Shown here: one piece after another, positions 1-11,408 of the stretch
How the letters are laid out: each line of letters begins with the position of its first letter
How positions within the stretch are numbered: the stretch's first letter is position 1
Source: Fistulifera solaris
Taxonomy: Eukaryota; Bacillariophyta; Bacillariophyceae; Naviculales; Stauroneidaceae
Length of the DNA stretch: 64,000 nucleotides
Direction of reading: 5' to 3'
Assembly (NCBI GenBank): GCA_030295235.1
Contig: AP026126.1
Coordinates: 124,001 to 188,000, forward strand
The notes under the pieces: model-generated
Told to the model about the DNA's origin: nothing
What the model saw: only the letters and a program-made list of their open reading frames with translations
Databases searched by the model: none
Made by a program: the position numbers and the translations under genes

Positions 1-1990
1 GATGTCTTCATCAGTCATGAACTCTTTTAACTCATGTGATGCCTCATTGTCTAAGCGTTGTAGGGCGAGGTCGGAGGCCACCATTTACAAGTCGATTATG
101 GAGCTTTTTGTATGCTGTCAGGAGACTGGCACTTGTCTTAGTGGGATATGGTTGTGCCCAGATAGAATTACTGTCGTAATCATAAAGCACCATGAGATAA
201 TTATTGCCGGTTGTAGAAGGCGTGATGAATTTTCCAGTTTGGTCGGTATAGATCTGACCGGTAGGTTCGATGGCGTTGACATAGCAGTAATGTGTACGAG
301 CCGTAAGCTGTGGTGGTTGGTGATCCTCGGCTGCATCATTGTCGGGAAACAAGATTGCATCCGATGCAGGATGGGGTTGCAGTTTGGTAGACTTCAGGTT
401 TTTACGAATTTGATCCATGTGCCCCTTGTGCATGGCTAAACTGCGTGGTGGGTATTTGCGGAGGCTGCTTAGTGTTAGGCCAGGAAAATTAGTGAGGAAG
501 CCACGTGCAGCCTCCAACGTTGATAATGCTGGCAAAAATAAGGAAGCATGTGCAAAAGCGACCAGTTCGGCGGTGGCAGAAGCACCAATCGCACGGGCTG
601 CGATGGGATGTGGCAGAGGGCATGGTGGCGGCCATGGTGCAGGTGTTACTGGGACATGGGGTACCGGGACATGCCAAAGGCCGGTACAGTGATCGCGGTG
701 ACCAGTGAGCACAATATTGGAGAGACTGTCGTGAACTGTCATGGTTGTGGCGTCAAACCGCACAGTATAGCCCGCATCGCAAAGTTGGCCAATGGAAAGA
801 AGTGAGCACTGGTGGAGTTCAGGGAAAATGTGAACATGCCATGCAGCAGGGGCCAAGCCAGGGAAGTCTAACACGCCTTCATGTGTGGAGGTAAGGGTCG
901 AACCATCTGGAATGGTGATGTGCAGAGGTTTGGTAGTAGGGACAATATTCAGGACGGGAAAATTGCTGCTGACGTAATTGCCGGTACTACCTGAGTCAGC
1001 AATGAGATGAGAGGGGGACCTGGGCTAACATTAGAATCAGATGGCGGAGAAGTTAACAGGTTGTTAAACTTAACATCGTGCTGTAGAATGAGCTCAGGCT
1101 CCCCTCGTCCCTATTCTGCAAGATTAGGTGCAGCTGCTGAATTGGCCGAAGAGGTGTGGCGACGTCCATTACTGTTTGTCTTGCCAGATTTTCCAAATCT
1201 CAACTTTTGCTGCCTCCTTTGCGGTTGGTGGCTGTAGCATCAATGTGGTGGCCTAGCTCGGGGTTCTTGCATGTGTTGCCATTGTGAGTCACAGTAGAGG
1301 AGGGTGGGTTGTTTGCTGCTGCTGCAATAGGATGGGCAAAAGTGGTGACCATGTGTGCGCCATGGTAGCCTGCCGCCCTGAGCAGTGAGGTTATGTTTGC
1401 GATCATTATCAGCTCGTGTGAAATGATCCTTAAAATTAGCCCACGTCTGCTCGGCTGCCGGTTTATCGCGCCAGGTCTGCAAATAGTAGTGGAAGACTCC
1501 AGATTTTGCCAACGCTTCCTGAGTTTTGAGGATGACCGTGGCATCCTGAATGGTAGGATCAATGGCCTTAATTTTTGCAATGTGGGCCCATAAATGCTCG
1601 ATAGGATTAGATGGATCCCATTGATTGGCAAGCTGATCACGATTGTTTTCGTAATCCAATGCCGTCATTTGCCCGTAATTGGTCTCCAAATATGCCAGGA
1701 AATCGCGAATGCTCACAAGATTGTATTCATGGAGGGGGTCAAGAAGTTCCTCGCGGTAGATGGGTGCCACTGCAGCCAAAATTTGTCTTGTATAAGATGG
1801 CAATGAGGGCCGTGTATGTTTCAAATTCGGCCACGGCGGCATCATAGGCTTGTCGCGTGGCTGTAATAACATACTGTGTGTCGCCCTGTTGGGGCACAGG
1901 TGGCGGTCCTGGGCTAGGCGGTGGAATGAAGTGCTGATTGGTTAATGCAAAATATTCGTTGTCGGGCATGACAGCTCAAATGACCATGTG
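1..1990 (-). mobile_element. Ty1/Copia (CoDi-like) retroelement, 5' half, cut by window edge
   Basis: The minus strand carries, in order from about 1990 down to 1, a Copia-type gag region (gag core about 1240-1870), an aspartic protease region and pre-integrase domain (about 400-1010), then the beginning of the integrase core at the left edge, where a short LDNEAS motif typical of diatom Copia integrases is visible. Reverse transcriptase and RNase H would lie outside the window. The coding region is broken in several places (roughly four). I could not identify its 5' LTR with confidence; it should lie somewhere in 2000-2700. Family assignment rests on gag/protease/integrase resemblance; age cannot be judged without both LTRs. 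Confidence 0.8.
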
Positions 1991-3052
1991 CCCCGCCACC
2001 AGCGAACAGAACGGATTGCTTCCCGCATTTGCATACACTTGTCGTTTCAGGATGCTTAAAAGTATAAGGTGTGGGGTGTCCTGGGATGACATCAAGAGCC
2101 CTGTTGGGAAACTGGGGGAAATTGGTGTCGATGGTGGACATTGCACTGGTGGCAAGATCGACAATACAATTTGCGAATTGGTTGCTGGTGACTCGTGAGA
2201 GTGGCGACTGTTGTCGTTGATGCAATGCGAGATAGATAAATGAAAGAAAAAGATAATTGAGATCTATTGATGGGAACCTCTATATGATGATAAGGTGATC
2301 TCAATTATTATGAGTTACGAGGTTGCTATCAAATGGTCGATCCGTATACTGGTGGATGCCGTGATCCGAGAGGGTTACGGGTTGGTCGGTTGACGTGCAG
2401 AAACTGGCTAACAACACTATTTGACTTTTTGGTATCCTGAAGAAAATGTTCGGTATTTTGCAGAAGAAACACACCAAAAGGAATTTTATGGAGTCTCACC
2501 GTCTCCGGGTGATTCTCCTCGAAGTCGTGTTCGAGTACGACTAAACGTCTGACGTTGGATGTACCATGTAATATGGCTTGCCATGCGAATAGGCTGAGCC
2601 AACATCATTGTTCGACACGATGTTTTTGCAGAGTAGACTTAAGCTCTATGTAAACTTTAACTTTTCGCTAAGCTACTATGGATACACACGGAACACATAA
2701 CTGAGCCGGTTTTCTGGGCGGTTCTATTGTTGTCGTCTACGTTTCTGTACCCCCTCTTTTTCGGCATAGTTGGCTGATTGTTCGTGGGCACAGAAAGAAA
2801 TGAGCCTCCTCCCAAAGAATACACCCATTGGCCAACTCATTTCTCCGAACCAATGGCCACAAAATATGATCGTAATGGCTCCATATTTGTTGATCTGCCC
2901 AACGTCGCTTTTCGATAACCACAAGTGTAGGATGATATTTTGGTGCTCGGGGCCAAATATAATGTGAACTAACAGTTTCCTACTCTGTCGCAAACACATT
3001 ACATTGTTTACCGCCTTGCTTTTTGTTGCAAAAAAGATCATTGGTCTCAGTT
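1991..3052. other. Intergenic / possible LTR-containing flank
   Basis: No convincing gene is seen. The left part probably contains the leader and 5' LTR of the Copia element. A minus-strand open stretch of about 110 codons at 2724-3062 has no recognisable domain and is not called. Confidence 0.4.
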
Positions 3053-3695
3053 TTATTTCCAACCAAATTTGCCGCGCCGTTGTGTGCTAGCCCATCTACA
3101 GTAGGAATAGATGGTTTTATCTCCCAATAACTTTTCCACTGTATTGAATTGCAACGCCAAGGTCATATTGTCATGTGTTCGATGAATAGTTGTATGACAC
3201 GGTCGACAAATAGTACACGTCGCTTGCAGGGCTTGTCGGACACGCTGCTTATTGGTGGAGTTCGAATCCGACTGTCCTATCCTATCGAGCAAAGACTCCA
3301 AACCATCCGATGACGGATCAGCGCCTAAAGCTCTTAACAATCTGGGTTCCAACCGACTCCATGTACATCGAGGTACCAAATGGTGTCGCGTCAATCGCAT
3401 AGAACGTTCACAAAGCTCACATTCTCCTTCTCCGAGATAGTCGTCGTCGTCGTCATCGTCGTCCATAATCGACCTCCTCTTCTTCACTTTGCGACGAGTT
3501 GTCATTGTGTTCTGACTCGATTCTATAAACTTTTCGCCAAAGAGACTGGGCCTCAGGCAACGCCATACCAAGATAATCTTGCAATCCTTGTTCGTCCTCT
3601 ACAGCATTAGCAATGGCGTCGGCTTCCTCATACGTCAAACAGTAACCTTCGTCGATGAGAATTTGAATGAAACGAGATAACTCGGGTGCTGTCAT
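3053..3695 (-). CDS. HNH-endonuclease-domain protein (two frames)
   Basis: Two overlapping minus-strand frames appear to be one gene. The N-terminal frame starts at ATG 3695 and gives about 70 residues of helical sequence (motifs LTYEEADAIANAVEDEQGL and LPEAQSLWRKVY). The C-terminal frame carries an Asp8 run followed by CELCERSMRLTRHHLVPR and, later, CTICRPCHTTIHR, the paired Cys and His-His pattern of an HNH/zinc fold. Such HNH proteins are common in algal genomes and their role is mostly unknown; nuclease activity is inferred from the family only. The frames join at the GAC/GAT microsatellite coding the Asp run (about 3445-3475), where one base appears missing. Alternatives are a start at the internal ATG just before the Asp run, or a small intron; I see no good splice pair. 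Confidence 0.65.
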
Positions 3696-4358
3696 TACAT
3701 CAATTTATCAAACAAATGAACAATCATGATGATAATAAACAGGATGATGAGTAGATACGATATCCGAGTGCTTTGACGGTTTGTTTTTCTGTTTGCTTCA
3801 AGCTTAGTTTTACGGACCTTCCAGTTTCTCCTTCGTCGCTCACTCATCATGGTTATAAAAGCGCGCACACGCCATTTTGTGCGTGCGTGGACTGAAAAAT
3901 CATCATCGAGTCAGTCACGCAATGAGTCCCCAGCAACGACCCAGCAAGGCATACAGGTTTTACGGAGTACAATAAAAATCCGAAAGGTCGAAATGCTCTG
4001 CAACAAAATGACCCCAATGCTATTTTTTTTGTTATTGGAAGGTTCGTGACTCATGCATCCAGAAAAGTAGACCCGTGGTTCTATAAAGAAGAGAATACCA
4101 AACCATCTTGAAACAGGTTCTTCTGCTTTGTAGCTGATAGCACCATCGGACGTCGCCGACTGCGTTCACGTTTACTACGTACTTTCGGGAAGAGGGTCGT
4201 ATCGTTGGTCGTTAATTTTGTTACTCTGATGATGATTCTTGAGAACAACAAACACCTCCCTTTTGAAAGGCATCTTCCTGCATTCGAATCCAAATCAGGA
4301 TAGAACACGTTGTTGATGATTCGTTCGACATTGTTTCATCAACAATCCGCAATAAGTA

Positions 4359-4407
<49 letters not shown>

Positions 4408-4482
4408 CAAGGCTTCTGTTACGAGCGACAGTTGCTTTGTTTTGAGAAAGGCATTCATACGCTTCTTTCCAAGTAAGCAACT
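3696..4482. other. Intergenic with no supported gene
   Basis: Only short open stretches occur on either strand, none with a recognisable motif. The region ends in the leader of the next plus-strand gene and contains a tetranucleotide microsatellite. Confidence 0.5.
4358..4407. repeat. (AATC)n microsatellite
   Basis: About twelve uninterrupted copies of AATC occur roughly 80-130 bp upstream of the start codon at 4483, so it may lie in the promoter or 5' leader. Confidence 0.95.
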
Positions 4483-6570
4483 ATGGCCACTGCGTTAATC
4501 ATGAGCAATAAAATGGCATGGGATAAAAATCAATCGACGACTCTTTCGTCGGACAACGCCCATTTATTTGAATCCGAATCATCATTGGTCGCTTCGGTGA
4601 AAGAAGAACCATCCGAAGTTTCCTTATCGTACGAAGATGACTTTGCGATTTTGCGCGCGGCCGATCCGCAAGTGACGGAACAATTTCACATGTCCATGGG
4701 GAAAAATCGTAGCAAAAGTCCGGCGACACGGAAACTACAAGCCGTCGAGTTAATGGCTCCGTTCTCCAAGTCAATGCCGAATTTGGAGCAGGAAGAAGGT
4801 AGCGAAAACATTGCCGCTGCGTTCGTTTCTCCCAAGCCTCCGAAAGAAACACTGTTTTATGGCTCCAAGCAAGATGTTTTTGCGTCGCCGGCGAGTATAG
4901 ATGATAATTCGTCTTGCAATAGTTCCAAAGAAGATGTCTTTTCCTCGCCACAACCTGTTTCGGTCGGCAAACCCAAGAATTTAGTCAAGAATGTGAAACC
5001 GGCTCCGATGCTGACAACAGCGGGGAGTCCAAAGAATAAGCAAAACATGAAAGCTTTGACGCCTCGTCGTCCCAGCGTCAAAGCAGTTGCGAACGGTGTG
5101 TCCCCAAAGTCCGATTCTTCTCCAGGAACAATACGTGTGCCGGTGAACGCCTTGAAAAAGACACAGACAAAGTCCCGATCTTCATCGTTAAAACGCAATA
5201 GACAACCCGAAGCACCAAAGACTAGCAAAAAGGATTTGAAAGAACAATTGTTGCGCACTTTGCTGGCCGATGCGAATCACCAGCAGAAAAACGTGCCGAG
5301 TGGATCCAAAAGCGTTAGCTCGAAAAGTGTCTCGACCACGTTGACTCCCACCGAAGTCGATAGTATCGTTGGAAATGTGAGTCAACATCATCGATCCCGA
5401 ACTCCGACGACGAATCATCGCATCAAAATAACGAAATCCGACTTGTTACAGAAATTGCAACACGACCAGACGGCCGATGGATCGGCAACGACAACCGTCA
5501 CCACTTCGACTTCCACGAAAAGCTCCAAATCTCCTACCAAGCAGAAACGTGTCATTAAGATTCGAAAAAGTGACTTGGAAGACAAAAGAAAGCAAATTTA
5601 GATGATTTGTTGGATAAGGCCGCCAGTGAATGGAAAGCGACACTCCGACGCAGCTCGATGAGCAGCGGAACGAAATGGCAAACGACGTCCGATGATCCGG
5701 CCGTACGAGAGAAGAAAGTCGAAAAGAAACGGCCGTCCTCACGTAGTCGTCGTGAAAAACGCTCCGTCACGGATGCGGAGACAATACTTTCTTCCGACAA
5801 AAGTCAAGCCAAGCGTACCGGAACTGCCCGTGAAGGATCCGAATTAAACAAAGATACTACAGTACCCACCAGTAATGAGGAACAAACTCGAGACTCGTCT
5901 CGCAATCGAAGTCGTCGTCGTAGTCCCCGATCTTACGAGATGTTACGTTCAGTCGATGATCATGCTTCACACGATCCTTCCACAGACGGTCACAGCAGAA
6001 GCCGCAGTCGACGAACAAGTGTGACGCAACCGTCTCCCGCGCGAAGAAAAAAGTCTGTTTGGCGATTTTCGTATGGGAGAACGATCGAGTCGGTCGACAC
6101 GAACCAGTGATGCCACTCGGCGCCCATCTATAATGGCATCTGTCGCCAAGAAATTCAGTTCCGAACGGAAAGAGCGCAGTGTGTCGACTCCCCGAGCCTC
6201 GAGTCCGTCCCTGGTGAAGGTCGACAAGGCAAAAGCCCGTCGATCACTTAGTAACCCACGAAGCCCTCGAAGCCCCGCAACAACTTCTGATGACAATAAG
6301 CGAGGCACTACGTCCAATCCGTTTTCACTGCATGGCTTGCAAAAGATGCTCGGCTTTTCGCCTTCGTCCAACAATGAAAAAATCCAGGTGGAGAGTTCTG
6401 GAAATCCCAAAGGATCATTACCATCGTTTCCCGACCGTGTTGAAAGCTCACGGTCTGAAATGAATAGCAAGTTACTCGCACGTATCCGACAAGCTGGTGT
6501 GACGGATGCCATTTTGCTCGCGTTATCGGAACAAGGTTTAGTGATTGTGGAACGAAAGGCTCTTACTTAG
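4483..6570 (+). CDS. Disordered basic Ser/Lys/Arg-rich protein, paralogue A
   Basis: No known domain family is recognised. ATG 4483 opens about 370 codons of low-complexity sequence rich in Ser, Lys, Pro and Thr, containing recurring short helices of the type K-x-DL-x-x-LL (for example ITKSDLLQKLQHD and IRKSDLEDK). The reading then continues in two further frames to the stop at 6570. The first change is near 5585 in an A-rich run, where one missing A would give a smooth continuation (LDDLLDKAASEWK). The second is in the A6 run at 6047-6052, with one base too many. The middle part is Arg/Ser-rich. The last 35 residues (ARIRQAGVTDAILLALSEQG) match the C-terminal motif of the downstream gene, so the two are paralogues. 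No signal peptide is visible; a nuclear or cytoskeletal location is a guess from composition. Confidence 0.7.
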
Positions 6571-7210
6571 TTAAGATTGAAAGTTAATCACTACTATGCT
6601 GCTGCTCTTCTATTAAACAAGAGGGTACTTTAGAGTTAAACAGTTCATTGACTTGATTATAATGATGGGGATATGGGAAGTATAATGCAACCTAGGATTG
6701 GCCTAGCGTCCACAGGACTCATTGCTCGTGACTGCTATCTACCTCAAGGTCATCATCCTTCCAACAGTCATTGTTGGTGGTCATTAGAAACTTGAAGTGG
6801 GGAGAGGAGCCAGTATGGAAAATGATGTTGTACACCGTAACATGGATCACGAGTGAGGACTCGGTAGTAGAATTCGGCCCCTTCGTCGCTATTGACAAAA
6901 CGCGTTCTTATTGGTCGATTTAGTACATTTCGAATAGATAGGCAAGGTCGTCTAGTTTGGATTGTAATAGTTTCCCGACCAAATCAGGCGCGGTTTTTTT
7001 TTCCCCTAATGGCAAACGAATGAGTTGTTGTATGCGCTGTATGCCTCTTGTGCTTGTTGTTGCTCTTGTTGACAAGTGGTGGATTGAACTCAAAGGGGAA
7101 GCAAGTTGTTGAATTTGAGAGCTTTTGAATATCGCCTTTTCATTAAGAAATCAGAGGGATCGCTTTTTGCGCTATTTTGAAATTTTCGTACAACAAAACT
7201 GTGAAAAAAT
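6571..7210. other. Intergenic between paralogues A and B
   Basis: No open frame with coding character; it should hold the terminator of the upstream gene and the promoter of the downstream one. Confidence 0.5.
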
Positions 7211-9361
7211 ATGGTAGAGGTCACAAAAGAAAACAATGTCAAGTCGATGCGGCGCTTTTGGGGCGGACTGCGCGGTCAGGGCAAGTCTCAAGAATCGGTA
7301 GGGACAGACACAACAACGAGCGGTACGAGTACACCGGCGAATGAAGATGATGCCGTTCCGCTAATTGAACGGATTAAAATGGATATGGCCGCTTCTTCTT
7401 CGTCCCTGGGGAAACGTTCTGAATCGGCCAGTGAGCAGTCATTGACATCCTGGATGAACGAAGAGAGTCACTCGGTGTTGTCTCTGGTCGGCACGCGATC
7501 CATCACCAGCACCCCGTCGACACGTTCAGGCCGACCTGAGCCTACTTCCGAGGAAGCCGAGGCTGCGTCCCGAGTGAACCCTTTGTTGAAAAAGAAACTC
7601 ATCAAAGTCAAACGGACACCCGGAAGTGCAGCCAGTGTTGACGGAAGTGTTGATATTTCGGTTCTTTCGGCAATGAAAAGTGCCGGAAAGACCAAATTCA
7701 CCGCCAAAGAGTTGAAAGAAATGGGGTCGATATTCCCGCACAGCGGGGCCGAGCCGTGACCAAGGTGAAAAGTCGCTCGGAGGAAAGCGATAAGAGCGTG
7801 CGTCGATCTCGCAGCAAGTCGCGGGCGCGTGACGGAGACAGCTCGCGAGGACGAGACAAGTTGCGTTCGAAAAGCAGCGGACGAGCACGCTCGAGAGTTC
7901 GTGCTCGTTCAAGCACCAGTGTTTGTGGCAATGACGAAGAGGAGGCTACACAAGTTGTTCCTATTGAGATTCGTCCCAAGTCACCTTCGCAGGAAAAACT
8001 TTCGGTCAAGGAGCGTGCCAAGAATTTTGAGCAAAAGGTGAAGCGACAAAAGTCAAGGAAAGCAGCGCGTCGCGTTTACCAATCGTCTCGGGGGCTACGT
8101 TACACGACAGTGCATCACGAGGAAAAGATTCGACCGAGAAACTGAGGTCGCGATCGGTGCATCGTAGAAGCATTGAGCCAGAGGACCGCGGAAGCGAGTC
8201 GCCGGAAAAGTCCTCGCGAAGAAAAGACTCGACCGAAAAAACCACACGAAGGTCTAGGTCCGTGCATCGCAGAAGTACAGAAGAAGATGAACAAGATGCT
8301 GGCGAGAAAACTTCCCGAAGATCCCGATCCGTACATCGTAGATCCATCGATCTAGACGACCGTGATGGTGAATCACCCGTAAAGTCATCTAGAGCAAAAG
8401 ACTCGACCGAAAATTCTCCGCGAAGATCCAAGTCAGTGCATCGTAGAAGCATCGAACCAAATGATCGTGATAGTGAATCGCTGGAGAAGTCTTCTCGAGG
8501 AAGAGACGCGACCGAAAAAACGACTCGAAGGTCAAGGTCGGTTCATCGCCGAAGTTTCGAAGATAATACTGAACCACAAGTCGGCGAGAAAACAGTTCGA
8601 AGGTCCCGATCCGTGCATCGTAGATCCATTGATCTAGACAATGTTGATGATGAGTCGCCTGCAAAGTCGTCGCGAGGAAGAGACGCGACTGTGAAATCTC
8701 CGCGAAGTAGGTCCAAGTCGGTGCGTCGTAGAAGTATTGACTTAAACGATAAGGTCGAATCGCCAGGAAAGTCATCTAGAGGAAAAGATGCTACCGAGAA
8801 ATCTCCTCGAAGGTCCAGGTCCGTACGTCGTAAAAGCATTGACCATGAAGATCGTATTAACGATTCACCTGAAAAATCGTTACGGAGTAAAATTGTAACG
8901 GAAAAGTCTCCCCGAAGATCCCAGTCTGTGCATCGTCGAAGTATTGGCCAAGGAGAGTCTTCTGCAGAAGGAACAAGGCGCAAAAGTCTTGCCAGCGATA
9001 AGTCACCTCGCCAGAGATCCATCCCCATGGATGAAAAGGCCGGTCACCCCGACGATCAGTAACATCGTCGGGGAAATCTCCTCATCGGAGGTCGAAGAGC
9101 ATTGGACGAAGAGTGGAGCCGAAACCAAAGCCGCAAGAACACGAAGACGATTCTTCGTCCGAGGAAAGCATGCCTCCAGTTCCTACTCAGATATTAATTC
9201 GACCCGATCAGGAAGACGAAACAGATGAGGAAAGAGAAGCGCCACAGCAAATAAAGGGAAACAACGATGAAATCTACAGCAAAATCAAACATGCAGGTAT
9301 TACCCAGGAGCAATTTTTGGCCTTAACCCAGGCTGGATTAACGATTACGAATGAAGAATGA
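7211..9361 (+). CDS. Arg/Ser-repeat protein, paralogue B
   Basis: The gene starts at ATG 7211 (MVEVTKENNVKSMRRFWGG) and reads through four frames to the stop at 9361. The frame changes lie near the G4 run 7723-7726, the G5 run at about 8089-8094 and near 9040, and each is explained by one missing base. Residues 1-170 are acidic/Ser-rich. A long central part (from about 8150) is built of nine tandem Arg/Ser-rich units sharing SVHRRSI. The tail is acidic and ends in IYSKIKHAGITQEQFLALTQ, homologous to the end of paralogue A. The composition resembles SR-type or other nucleic-acid- or microtubule-binding disordered proteins, but no RRM or other domain is seen, so no function is assigned. No signal peptide is visible. 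Confidence 0.7.
8150..9005 (+). repeat. Intragenic tandem repeat coding SVHRRS units
   Basis: Nine in-tandem coding units begin with SVHRRS or SVRRRS. Long units (about 32-35 residues, with SPxKSSRGKDxTEK) and short units (about 23 residues, with GEKTxRRSR) alternate in the order long-short-long-long-short-long-long-long, followed by a degenerate unit. This suggests duplication of multi-unit blocks. Confidence 0.85.
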
Positions 9362-10384
9362 AAAGATAAAATAATATAGATTGAACAATCGTGCACTCTC
9401 AACGTGTCAACTAGATGGGATACAGATAACAATCGGAGAAATGGAACACCGAACTTGGATTAGAGGATGAAAGAAGTGCGCTACTTGAATAAAATATTAA
9501 AGGTAACGACAATAAACTTATTAAACAGGCCGTTAGCAATTGCTGTAGCTTATAGTGGAATAGAATGACATGTTGACAGTCGACAGTGGTAATGATCAAT
9601 GATAGACTAACATCTGGATGGATTGCTAATACAAGTACCAAGTAAAGGTTGAGCGCGTTTTCAGCAAGCTTGAATAAATCCAAGGTGAAGAATAATTGAT
9701 CATCGAGTTTCGAAATGAGTTTGCAACAGCACGGTGTAGTGTCTAGTTAGTCCAACGTCTAACCGTCTAACCCTGGGCATTTGCTAGTTGGTAGAGATCT
9801 CACCATCTAGCTCCTTCGTTTCCCAATATTTTCAAAATTCAAAACCCTTTTTCTCGTTGCACATCTACATTTCGCTTGAAAACGTGAAGTACACTGCTGT
9901 ACTGGTGTACCGACAAGCAGCGTTTTTACTTATACACTTTGTGAAAGCTTGTAACGACTCGTGATTTGCTGTTATGCTTCTTTATTTAATGTCCAACAGA
10001 ACGTTAGTGATTTGGTCAGAAAGCGAATAAATGAGCCGTACTCAAGTTCCAACAGTAGCGTGCGACTACAGTTATAGTACTTAAGTTGCCTCCACGAGCG
10101 TCTGAGTATTGCCCGAGGATGACAAATGTAGCTCAGAAGGTCAGATAGAGTGAAGGGACAGAAAATCGTGTATGAGGAATACTGTTTATTCAATGGAAAA
10201 ACTTTTTCGCCGAATAGGGCTTAATAAAGAAGCCCATAAATCCTTTAATTAGCCCCAGCGTTTGGAGAGCCTTGTGCAGTCTTGAGCCACCAAAAAAACA
10301 TTCGTCTCCTCTCGCCACAAAACGAACCATCGGATTGCTCCAACATTACCGGTAACTAGTGAAACGGAAGTTATCCAATCGACC
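9362..10384. other. Intergenic, no gene seen
   Basis: About 1 kb without an open frame of coding character on either strand. No RNA gene recognised. Confidence 0.5.
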
Positions 10385-11053
10385 ATGCCACCCATTGTCT
10401 GGAATGACGGCGAATCAGCCGCTTCGGAATCATCATTTGATAGAAGAGATCTGCTGTGCAATAAGCGCGTACGATTTGATGATCGCTGCAATCGTGTCTG
10501 CTGGGTCTACTCGTTCCTTGACTTTCGATTCGACCTATGGTACAGCCGCGCTCAATATGATGATATTATGGACGAAAACTGGGACATTGTGGATCGAAAA
10601 ACAAAAGGAGGCTTCCGAGAAAGTCGGCACGACAGCTACCGTGGACTGGAACCACTGACACAAGAGAAACCCATCTACATGAGTGCCGTCTTTGCTGTGA
10701 TACAAGAACAGGAACGACTGTATCGACAGGGCGCTTACTGTGCCGAGAAAATTGCACAAGCTTCCCAAGTCATGTCACGCGAAGATAAACGCATTGCCTT
10801 GAAACACGCGGAGCAAGATTACCTCAATTTGTACGGCAAGTCGAAAGCCACCCAATCCAAAATAGTTTCGGACGACAAGAGCATCACCTCGACTGTTTCT
10901 TCTTCTTCTTCATCCTTATCTTCCTTGACACATTCGACAAAAGAGACACGAAAAGTATATGTGTCGCCTATCCGACGAGTGCAGCGGTTACTGAACCCCA
11001 AAAAACACTCCGATACCAACAGAGTTATGCCACAAGGCATTCCTACGCTTTAA
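10385..11053 (+). CDS. Small conserved diatom-type protein
   Basis: A complete 222-residue frame starts at ATG 10385. Its first 120 residues follow a layout I associate with a multicopy family of diatom proteins: a VRFD strand, a run of about 12 residues, then an aromatic/Trp-Tyr-Ser element (LWYSRAQYDDI), an RGLEPLTQE segment, and a helix with AVFAVIQEQERLYRQGAYCAE followed by A-x-x-YLNLYG. The C-terminal third is Ser-rich with a basic VYVSPIRRVQRLL segment. The function is unknown and no catalytic motif is visible. A second protein with a related VxF...W motif lies at 27039-27641. The single uninterrupted frame with a clear ATG supports a real gene; family assignment is by recollection of pattern, not a search. 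Confidence 0.7.
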   Translation: MPPIVWNDGESAASESSFDRRDLLCNKRVRFDDRCNRVCWVYSFLDFRFDLWYSRAQYDDIMDENWDIVDRKTKGGFRESRHDSYRGLEPLTQEKPIYMSAVFAVIQEQERLYRQGAYCAEKIAQASQVMSREDKRIALKHAEQDYLNLYGKSKATQSKIVSDDKSITSTVSSSSSSLSSLTHSTKETRKVYVSPIRRVQRLLNPKKHSDTNRVMPQGIPTL

Positions 11054-11408
11054 TCATTTTTCATAGTCGCAGTAGTCTGGTTAAATCAATAAAGATTGCT
11101 CTATGATCCCTTTGATTATATCGCTTGCATCTCACAAAACAATCTATAGCCGGGCCTGCGTTATTTGTACCGCGTTTACGACTTGTCAATATTCATTCGC
11201 AACCGTTGCTTCTTCGCCAGTGCGACATAACGACGAGATGATGCATGACGACAATGATGAATGTGTTGCGATGTGGAGGTTCGCCATAAAACGTTGGCAT
11301 GATGATAACATCTCTTCTTTTCATTTGCAACTGAGCGCTGTTTTGTGCCCTAGTCGTCAAAAGAGGAGATCGGAACGTGCAGGATGTCTCGGTTGAACTG
11401 AATAAGAA

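Noticed and set aside
2724-3062. Minus-strand 112-codon frame downstream of the HNH gene
   Set aside because: No domain, and the competing frame in the same stretch looks equally protein-like, so coding status cannot be supported.
4483-9361. Silaffin-like silica proteins (Ser/Lys/Arg-rich repeats in a diatom, near a polyamine-synthesis gene)
   Set aside because: Neither protein shows a signal peptide, which silaffins need to reach the silica vesicle, and the repeats are Arg-Ser rather than Lys-rich KxxK type.
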